Origin: DATBGZ01 sp036557785
GTDB lineage: Bacteria; Actinomycetota; Actinomycetes; Mycobacteriales; Micromonosporaceae
Direction: 5' to 3'
Assembly (NCBI GenBank): GCA_036557785.1
Contig: DATBGZ010000049.1
Span: 1 to 64,000 of the forward strand
DNA: 64,000 bases
Position 1 is the first letter of the stretch. Every line of letters begins with the position of its first letter. This document shows positions 58,440 to 64,000 of the stretch, in pieces. The notes under the pieces are model-generated. The model worked only from the letters and a program-made list of their open reading frames with translations, did no database searches and was not told the origin of the DNA. The position numbers were made by a program, and so were the translations under genes.

Positions 58440-59684
58440 TCAACCCACGAGGCGGACCGACGCGTTGCTGTTGGTGAGGCTGGAGATCGGGACCGGCTCG
58501 CCGACGAACGCGCCCGTGAGGCAGCGGTGCCCGACCTCTGGCGTGCCACACGGCCCCGGAGAGTCCTTACCCGAGTCGAGCGAGGACAGGTCGATCCAGT
58601 AGGAGGTGTCGTCGACCCACGAGCCCTTCCGGTAGTTCTCCAGGGGGTAGTCGCACAGCTCCGGACCGTCCGGCGCGTCCAGGCACTTGGGTGGTGCCCC
58701 GAGTTGGAAGGCGGTGACCGCGAACGGAGCGAGGAGCACCTCCTGGAACGTGGAGTCCTCGCCGCTGGACTGCACGCTGTCGTAGACGGGCAGGTAGATG
58801 ACCGGCCTGGTCGTGCTGTGTGCCTGCTGCGCGGTCTGCAGGTCGTTGCGGGCCTGCGCCAGGACGTTCACGCAGGCGTCCGACGCACGCCCCCCGGGCA
58901 CGAACTCGAAGAACTGGCCGTTGATCTGGCCGTCCGCGCCGATCGCGATGTTGCACTGCCCGTCCGGGTCGTCGAGCACACCCGCGATGTTCGGTGTGGG
59001 GCCCGAGCCACACCCGCTCGGGGCAGGAGGGTTCAGGCTCGGCTCCCACTGCCAGAACTGGATCGCGACCTCGTCCTGGTCCGTCACGTCGGAGTTCGCC
59101 GGCAGGTGCGGCAGGGCATCGTAGAGGCACTTGTCGATCGTGAAGGCCGGGACCACGAGCTGGCCCCAGGTGGCCCGAGCGCAGGCGCCGACGGTGGTGC
59201 CGGAGTTCCCGCCCGCCAACGCCTGACTGAACGCCGGCGGCAGGACCGTCTCACCGTCGGCCATCCGGGTGCTCACGTGCACCTCGACGTAGTTCGCGTC
59301 GGGCGCCACGCCGAGGCACCCGGTGAGGTTCTCGGGTTGAGCACCGCAGCTCGGCACGTCGAATGCCCCCGGCACATCGCCACAGATGATGTCCACACTG
59401 GACGTGCGGTCGGCCGCGTTCTCGTCCGCGTAGCGCTGGGCGAGGCTGAGCAGATCGGCCGCAGACGCGCACTCCGGGGTGGAGTCTGCACAGGCCTTCG
59501 CCATCGCGAGCGCGGCCGAGTCGGCCCCGTTCTGCAGCTCGTCGCGCTCCACGTAGAGCCGGCCGACGTCGACCACGACCGCGAGCGTGCCGAGCAGCAC
59601 CCCGCTGCCGAGCAGGATCGCGACGACCGTGGCCACCGCGCCCCGGTCGTCCGGGCGGCGTCGCCACCAACGCCCTACTGGCAC
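58440..59684 (-). CDS. TadG-like Flp pilus-associated protein
   Basis: 414 residues. The N-terminal TadE/G-like prepilin segment DRGAVATVVAILLGSGVLLG is followed by TLAVVVDVGRLYVERDELQN and GADSAALAMAKACADS, the hallmark of TadG minor components. The large extracytoplasmic part has 14 or so Cys residues (for example CADSTPEC, CGDVPGAFDVPSC), so it should be disulfide-rich. The von Willebrand A domain found in many TadG proteins is not evident; a vWA-like domain occurs instead on TadB. GTG at 59684 overlaps the tadE stop by 10 bases. Confidence 0.88.
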   Translation of the reverse strand: MPVGRWWRRRPDDRGAVATVVAILLGSGVLLGTLAVVVDVGRLYVERDELQNGADSAALAMAKACADSTPECASAADLLSLAQRYADENAADRTSSVDIICGDVPGAFDVPSCGAQPENLTGCLGVAPDANYVEVHVSTRMADGETVLPPAFSQALAGGNSGTTVGACARATWGQLVVPAFTIDKCLYDALPHLPANSDVTDQDEVAIQFWQWEPSLNPPAPSGCGSGPTPNIAGVLDDPDGQCNIAIGADGQINGQFFEFVPGGRASDACVNVLAQARNDLQTAQQAHSTTRPVIYLPVYDSVQSSGEDSTFQEVLLAPFAVTAFQLGAPPKCLDAPDGPELCDYPLENYRKGSWVDDTSYWIDLSSLDSGKDSPGPCGTPEVGHRCLTGAFVGEPVPISSLTNSNASVRLVG

Positions 59685-60070
59685 GGGACCACCGCCGTCG
59701 AGGACAGGGTCGTGCCGTCCCCGCCCAACCCGATCAGCACCGCGAGCGGCGTGACGTAGGAGAACCCGTAGGTCACGGTGACGGTGGCGTCCACATCGGA
59801 GGCATCCTCACAGGCACTGAGCTGGGTGATGGTCATGCCCGGCGCGAGGGAGCCCATCGCCTTGGTGATCGTCTCGTTCGCCGCGTCCGGTCCAGCTACC
59901 GCCGCCGCCCGCGCCCCGTCGTGGGTGGCCTGGGAGAGGGTGATCTTCGCGTTGAGCATCCGGCCGAAATCGATGACGCCGAAGATGATCACCAGCAGCA
60001 CAGGGAGGACCAGGGCGAACTCGACCGCTGCCGAGCCCTGGTCCTCTCCGGAGTGCCTGAGCTTCTTCAC
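59675..60070 (-). CDS. tadE: TadE-like pseudopilin
   Basis: 131 residues. The prepilin-type start is DQGSAAVEFALVLPVLLVII: cleavage is expected after Gly, leaving Glu at position 5, as for Flp pseudopilins. DFGRMLNAKITLSQATHDGA and RAAAVAG are typical of TadE. The external part has two Cys (SACEDAS and the penultimate Cys) that may form a disulfide. GTG at 60070. Its last 10 bases overlap the TadG-like gene. It should be processed by the prepilin peptidase encoded upstream. Confidence 0.92.
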   Translation of the reverse strand: MKKLRHSGEDQGSAAVEFALVLPVLLVIIFGVIDFGRMLNAKITLSQATHDGARAAAVAGPDAANETITKAMGSLAPGMTITQLSACEDASDVDATVTVTYGFSYVTPLAVLIGLGGDGTTLSSTAVVPCQ

Positions 60071-60086
60071 TCTCGTCGACGTGCCG

Positions 60087-60329
60087 CTACGGCGCGTTCG
60101 GGTCGGGCGCGTTCGGGTCGCCGCCGCCGTTGAGCGGGCCGCATGGCTGGCCGTTGGCGACGCAGTTGGCGGTGTTGTTGAAGCTGTCGTTCAGCGTCTG
60201 TCCCAGTGCGAACGCGCCGATCGACAACACGACCGCGATGAGCGCGACCAGGAGGCCGTACTCCACGGCCGTCGCGCCCTCGTCGCGACGCCGGATCACG
60301 CGGCGTACGAGCTCCACGAGCTTGGTCAT
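60087..60329 (-). CDS. flp: Flp family type IVb pilin
   Basis: 80 residues. A short basic leader (TKLVELVRRVIRRRDEG) is followed by the mature pilin starting ATAVEYGLLVALIAVVLSIG, with cleavage after Gly, Glu5 and Tyr6 exactly as in Flp pilins. The hydrophobic core continues to AFALGQTLNDSFNN. The tail is Gly/Asn/Pro-rich (GGGDPNAPDPNAP) with two Cys residues close by. ATG at 60329 has a GAGG/TTAGGA ribosome-binding region 3-13 bases upstream; the open frame from 60365 includes extra codons not needed. Major pilus subunit of the Tad system. Confidence 0.95.
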   Translation of the reverse strand: MTKLVELVRRVIRRRDEGATAVEYGLLVALIAVVLSIGAFALGQTLNDSFNNTANCVANGQPCGPLNGGGDPNAPDPNAP

Positions 60330-60446
60330 TCCTAACCTCTTTCGTCCTTGGGTCCGCATGCGCACAAGACGGTATGTGTTGGCGCGCTTGGGAATGTGCG
60401 AAACGGTCCACGAAGACAGTCAACTGCGCTGTCCCCATTCCGACAC

Positions 60447-60462
60447 GCCAGACAGTTCTGGC
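60447..60462. promoter_or_regulatory. Palindrome upstream of flp
   Basis: GCCAGA-CAGT-TCTGGC, a perfect 6+4+6 inverted repeat, 118 bases before the flp start codon in the 180-base gap between the prepilin peptidase gene and flp. It could be an operator for the pilus genes. A TTGACT lies nearby on the minus strand, but without a convincing -10 at normal spacing. Confidence 0.45.
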
Positions 60463-60509
60463 ATGTCCGGTCCCGTACACTCCTGCCCGCGTTGTCGCGG
60501 GCGTGGATG

Positions 60510-61235
60510 TCAGCCTGACAGCGCCGCCATCAGGGCAACCGCCAGCACCGCGCCCGCGAGCATCGACGGACCGAACGGCACTCGGGACCTGCGCCCGACC
60601 CGGCCGGCCAACAACAGGACCAGCACAACCGGGGCGTTGAGCAGCCACGGCAACAGCGCCCCCCACACCACCTCGGGCCAACCCAGATAGCCGAGCAGGA
60701 GCCCCAGAAGCACGGCGAGCTGTACGTCGCCGAAGCCGAGGTTCCCGCCAGGAATGAGGTAGAGCCCGAGATGGATCGCACTGAGAACGAGCGCGCCGAG
60801 TGCGGCGCGGCCCAGCGCTGCCCAGTCTCCCGTGCCGGCGCTGACCACGGTCAGCGCTACCGCGCCGACCACAATGGACGGTAGCACAATATTGCTGGGC
60901 AGGCGGCGGCAGGACAGGTCAATCGCACCGAGTCCGGTTCCCAACAGTGCCAGCACGATCGAGGCTGGGACGACGAGAGCCGCCGGACCATCGGGCAGCG
61001 ACAGGGCGAGCACCCCGGCGCCGATTCCGGCAACCGCCGCGGTCGCCCACCACTGTGGACCGAGCCGATGCCCGCAGCGGCGGCAGCTCGTGCCCGCCCA
61101 GACCAGCCGCTGTCCACAGTGGTCGCAGGTGGCCCGGGGTGGGTCGCCGTACGGGACACAGAGCCGGTGGACCGGCACCGGCAGCAGCGCACCGAGCACG
61201 CCACCGGCGAGGACGGCGACGAGGGCTACTCCCAC
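60510..61235 (-). CDS. A24 prepilin peptidase (TadV/PilD-like)
   Basis: 241-residue polytopic aspartic protease. The two catalytic Asp residues are in GAIDLSCRRLPSNIVLP (about 103-119) and the signature GGNLGFGDVQLAVLLGLLLG (about 165-184; G-x-G-D). An N-terminal four-Cys zinc module (CDHCGQ and CRRCGH, about 37-56) is kept, as in PilD and unlike minimal TadV. It should cleave Flp, TadE and TadG-like precursors. GTG at 61235 lies inside the end of guaA (10-base overlap), so it may be translated from the guaA message. Confidence 0.9.
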   Translation of the reverse strand: MGVALVAVLAGGVLGALLPVPVHRLCVPYGDPPRATCDHCGQRLVWAGTSCRRCGHRLGPQWWATAAVAGIGAGVLALSLPDGPAALVVPASIVLALLGTGLGAIDLSCRRLPSNIVLPSIVVGAVALTVVSAGTGDWAALGRAALGALVLSAIHLGLYLIPGGNLGFGDVQLAVLLGLLLGYLGWPEVVWGALLPWLLNAPVVLVLLLAGRVGRRSRVPFGPSMLAGAVLAVALMAALSG

Positions 61236-62779
61236 TCGATGGTGCCGGGCGGCTTGCTGGTGACGTCGAGCACGACCCGGTTGACCGCGGGCACCTCGTT
61301 GGTGATCCGGGTGGAGATGCGCGCGATGAGATCGTGCGGCAGCCGGGCCCAGTCCGCGGTCATGGCGTCCTCACTGGAGACCGGCCGCAGCACGACGGGA
61401 TGGCCGTAGGTTCGCACGTCGCCCTGCACGCCGACGCTGCGCACGTCGGCGAGGAGCACCACCGGGAACTGCCAGACGCCGCGCGCGAGTCCTGACGCCG
61501 CGACCTCGTCCCGGGCGATCTTGTCGGCGGCGCGCAGCACCTCGAGGCGGTCCCGGGTCACCGCACCGATGATGCGGATCGCGAGACCGGGCCCGGGGAA
61601 CGGGTGCCGCCACACGATCTCGTCGGGCAGACCGAGCTCGGCGCCGAGCGCGCGAACCTCGTCCTTGAAGAGCGTCCGCAGCGGTTCGACGAGGGTGAAC
61701 CGCAGGTCCTCCGGCAGGCCACCGACGTTGTGGTGCGACTTGATGTTCGCGGTTCCGGTGCCACCACCGGACTCCACGACGTCGGGGTAGAGCGTGCCCT
61801 GCACCAGAAACGCGACGTGACGCTCGCTGTCGATCTCCCGCGCGGCCGCCTCGAAGACCCGGATGAACTCGCGCCCAATGATCTTGCGCTTCTGCTCCGG
61901 GTCGGTCACGCCCGACAGCGCGTCGAGGAACCGCTGCGACGCGTCCACTACGTGCAGCCGGATCCCCGTCGCCGCAACGTAGTCCTTCTCGACCTGCTCC
62001 GCCTCCCCGGCGCGCAGCAGGCCGTGGTCGACGAAGACGCAGGTGAGCTGGTCGCCGACGGCTCGGTGCACGAGCGCCGCCGCGACGGCGGAGTCCACAC
62101 CGCCCGACAGGCCACAGATCACGCGGCCGTCTCCGACGACGGCCCGGATGCGCGCGACCTGCTCGTCGATGATCCCGGCGGGGGTCCAGGTCGGTTCGAT
62201 GCCCGCGATCTGGTAGAGGAAGTGCTCGAGGACGCGCTGCCCCTGCGGGGTATGCGCGACCTCTGGGTGGAACTGGACGCCGGCGCGGCGCTGCGGCAGG
62301 TCCTCGAAAGCGGCGACCGGCGCGCGTGCGGTGCTGCCGGTGACGGTGAAGCCCGGCGGGGCAACGGTGACCCCGTCGCCGTGGCTCATCCAGACGGTCT
62401 GGTCCGTGGGCAGCGCCGCGAGCAACGTGCCCGGCTCCACGATCGTCAGTTGCGTGGCGCCGAACTCCCGTTGGCCGGTGTTGGCCACCTCGCCGCCCAG
62501 CGCCTGGGCCATCGCCTGGAAGCCGTAGCAGATCCCGAAGACCGGCACTCCCGCGTCGAAGAGGGCCGGGTCGATCTGCGGCGCGCCGGGTTCGTAGACG
62601 CTGGACGGGCCGCCCGAGAGGATCACCGCCGCCGGATCCTTGGCGAGCATCTGCTCGACCGCCATCGAGTGCGGCACGATCTCGGAGTAGACCCGCGCCT
62701 CACGCACCCGCCGGGCGATCAACTGGGCGTACTGCGCGCCGAAGTCGACCACCAGCACAGGGCGCGGGCCTGTCGTCAT
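61226..62779 (-). CDS. guaA: GMP synthase (glutamine-hydrolysing)
   Basis: Amidates XMP to GMP. 517 residues. N-terminal glutaminase: ILSGGPSSVYEPGAPQID, nucleophile Cys in VFGICYGFQAMAQALGGEVA (about 81-100), and catalytic His-Glu in VQFHPEVAHTPQGQ. ATP-pyrophosphatase domain: P-loop VICGLSGGVDSAVAAALVHR (about 221-240). Dimerisation domain: VEPLRTLFKDEVRALGAELG, WRHPFPGPGLAIRIIG, and the C-terminal NRVVLDVTSKPPGTIEWE. ATG at 62779. It completes the purine route begun by purN/purH elsewhere in the window. The prepilin peptidase start overlaps its 3' end. Confidence 0.98.
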   Translation of the reverse strand: MTTGPRPVLVVDFGAQYAQLIARRVREARVYSEIVPHSMAVEQMLAKDPAAVILSGGPSSVYEPGAPQIDPALFDAGVPVFGICYGFQAMAQALGGEVANTGQREFGATQLTIVEPGTLLAALPTDQTVWMSHGDGVTVAPPGFTVTGSTARAPVAAFEDLPQRRAGVQFHPEVAHTPQGQRVLEHFLYQIAGIEPTWTPAGIIDEQVARIRAVVGDGRVICGLSGGVDSAVAAALVHRAVGDQLTCVFVDHGLLRAGEAEQVEKDYVAATGIRLHVVDASQRFLDALSGVTDPEQKRKIIGREFIRVFEAAAREIDSERHVAFLVQGTLYPDVVESGGGTGTANIKSHHNVGGLPEDLRFTLVEPLRTLFKDEVRALGAELGLPDEIVWRHPFPGPGLAIRIIGAVTRDRLEVLRAADKIARDEVAASGLARGVWQFPVVLLADVRSVGVQGDVRTYGHPVVLRPVSSEDAMTADWARLPHDLIARISTRITNEVPAVNRVVLDVTSKPPGTIEWE

Positions 62780-62848
62780 GCCGCGATGCTACCGACCGTA
62801 CGGTCACTGACCCCCACACGCGGGCCTGTGTCGCGCCGCACTCTGGCG

Positions 62849-63994
62849 TCATCGCTGGCCGTACGGCAGGCCGTGTGCGGCGTTGTAGGCGCGCTCCCAC
62901 GTGGCATCCAGACCCTCGGCGAACGACCCGTTCGGGGGATCGACGATCCAGACGTGCATCATCTCGGGGCTGGTCAGGTTGAGCGAGAGCACCGGGCAAC
63001 TGCCGAAGGGCGAGACGATGCCGAAGCCGGGCGGCAGCGGCGTGAGGCAGAGGTTGTGCGCGTGCCACCGGGTCAGCGGCCCACCCGGCTGCGGCGCCGG
63101 TACCCCGGCCGTCTCCATCAGGTACATCGCCCCGAGCAGGGTCGCCTTCCCGCCATCGATCGCGTAGACCAGCGTCTCCGGGTGTTCCGGGTCGAGCGCC
63201 CGCCCGTCCTTCTTGTAGGCGGGATTCTCCACATGGACATCCATGCCCGTCGCCCGTGCCGGCAGCACATAGCCCGCCGCCAGCGCGTCGTCGAGCCGGG
63301 CGTACCGCGCGAGCGCCGCCTTCGTGGCATCGACGAGTGCCTGCGCCGCCGCGGCCTGATCCGCGGTCGGGTGGGCGTCGGCCTGCGGTCGCATGATGAT
63401 CCCGGCCTGTGCCCGCGCCGCATGGTCGTGGGCGTGGTCGTGGTCGTCGCCGTGCTCGACCGCTACGCCCGCCTCGGTCGGATCCGCCGTCACGTCCGCG
63501 TCGCTCGCGGCGTGCGCGGCGAGCGAGCCGGCCCAGATCGCGACGCCGACCACGAAGGTGGTGAATACCGTCGCGGCCGACCCGGCGAACCGCTTGAACC
63601 GGCGCGGCCGGTCCGGCGACCTGGCGGGGGTCACGCAGAGGCCGAGCGCGGCGAGCTCCACGAGCGCGGTCGCGATGCCGACCTGGTCGGGCTCCTCGCG
63701 GCCGGACAGGCACACCACCAGGTACGCGATGAGCGTCGCGACGATCAGCAGCGACGACCAGAGCCGGTACGAGCGTCCCTCGTACGCCCGCAGCGCGAGC
63801 CAGGCGTAGGCGACCCCGCTGCCGACGAACCCGAGGGTCAGCAATGCGCCGTCGAAGTGCCCCAGCGGCAACGCGAGGTGCACGGCCGCGGAGATCCCCA
63901 TGAGCCAGGCCACCCACAGCCGTACGGTCGTCGAGGCGGATGTCTCCACAGTGGACTGCTCGCTCGCCGCCCCCGGAGGCGTTGGCACCCGCAA
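62849..63994 (-). CDS. Unrecognised membrane protein with His-rich linker (start uncertain)
   Basis: Up to 381 residues. About four or five membrane segments (WVAWLMGISAAVHLALPLGH through FTTFVVGVAIWAGSLAAHAA) are followed by the linker EHGDDHDHAHDHAAR, a likely metal-binding stretch. An external domain of about 190 residues follows (ALARYARLDDALAAGYVLPA, then MDVHVENPAYKKDGRALDPE, ETLVYAIDGGKATLLGAMYL, RWHAHNLCL, MMHVWIVDPP). The domain recalls small secreted proteins of unknown function with a DxHxxNP-type motif, but I cannot name it. TTG at 63994, GTG at 63988 and GTG near 63949 are candidate starts, and the frame stays open to the window edge. Confidence 0.7.
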   Translation of the reverse strand: MRVPTPPGAASEQSTVETSASTTVRLWVAWLMGISAAVHLALPLGHFDGALLTLGFVGSGVAYAWLALRAYEGRSYRLWSSLLIVATLIAYLVVCLSGREEPDQVGIATALVELAALGLCVTPARSPDRPRRFKRFAGSAATVFTTFVVGVAIWAGSLAAHAASDADVTADPTEAGVAVEHGDDHDHAHDHAARAQAGIIMRPQADAHPTADQAAAAQALVDATKAALARYARLDDALAAGYVLPARATGMDVHVENPAYKKDGRALDPEHPETLVYAIDGGKATLLGAMYLMETAGVPAPQPGGPLTRWHAHNLCLTPLPPGFGIVSPFGSCPVLSLNLTSPEMMHVWIVDPPNGSFAEGLDATWERAYNAAHGLPYGQR

Positions 63995-64000
63995 CCGCCG

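Overview
The window is high-GC actinobacterial chromosome with almost wall-to-wall coding. Most starts are GTG or ATG, and neighbouring genes often overlap by ATGA or GTGA. Gene content (eno, ftsB-like, DUF501 and ppx block; mfd-mazG; Tad pilus locus; pcrA followed by chorismate mutase; sucCD-purN-purH-folD-mdh) and codon use suggest the order Micromonosporales, probably Micromonosporaceae. That placement is by recognition of gene order and sequence style, not by a search. I see no prophage, insertion sequence, CRISPR array or rRNA; one tRNA gene is present.

Layout. 1-5.5 kb: a partial Bax-inhibitor-like membrane protein, an alpha/beta hydrolase lacking its catalytic core, tRNA-Leu(UAA), a large membrane protein, a type II NADH dehydrogenase and a family 5 uracil-DNA glycosylase. 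5.5-17.8 kb: minus-strand housekeeping genes (metF, ppx, an N-acetylglutamate synthase-type acetyltransferase, DUF501, ftsB-like, eno, a DUF885 peptidase, mazG, a SurA-like lipoprotein, mfd). 18-26.5 kb: plus-strand ppc, then a sulfurylase/APS-kinase-like fusion with eroded motifs, a Wzc/CpsD-like protein without catalytic residues, an alpha/beta hydrolase, and an unusual peptidase-S51-like protein with a cysteinyl-tRNA-synthetase-like tail. 26.5-39 kb: a LacI regulator, then central carbon and purine genes (icd, mdh, folD, purH, purN, sucD, sucC) and a free-standing B12-binding protein. 39-43 kb: an M23 peptidase, pcrA, and chorismate mutase preceded by what looks like a complete peptide-leader attenuator. 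43-50 kb: a PIG-L deacetylase, a PspC-type histidine kinase and response regulator divergent from a PspC/toast-rack gene pair, then psd and pssA facing each other. 50-52 kb: two adjacent double-Nudix paralogues. 52-61 kb: a compact Tad/Flp pilus locus, followed upstream by guaA and an unrecognised membrane protein with a His-rich linker.

How the genes work together. The icd, sucCD and mdh genes cover three TCA steps and ppc refills oxaloacetate; the B12-binding protein could feed succinyl-CoA into this from methylmalonyl-CoA. The purN/purH, folD, metF and guaA genes link one-carbon units to purines. The psd and pssA products make phosphatidylethanolamine. The Tad genes supply pilin, pseudopilins, prepilin peptidase, ATPase and inner-membrane platform, with no secretin, as expected without an outer membrane.

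The strongest non-obvious signals are: (1) the Phe-Tyr-Gly-Tyr leader peptide, written with the rare TTT and TAT codons, plus a U-tailed terminator before chorismate mutase; (2) a dispersed near-palindrome, TCCANNNTGGA, found repeatedly inside genes in one reading frame and often with A/T-ending codons; (3) several probable pseudoenzymes and domain fusions in the 21-26.5 kb and 50-55 kb blocks.
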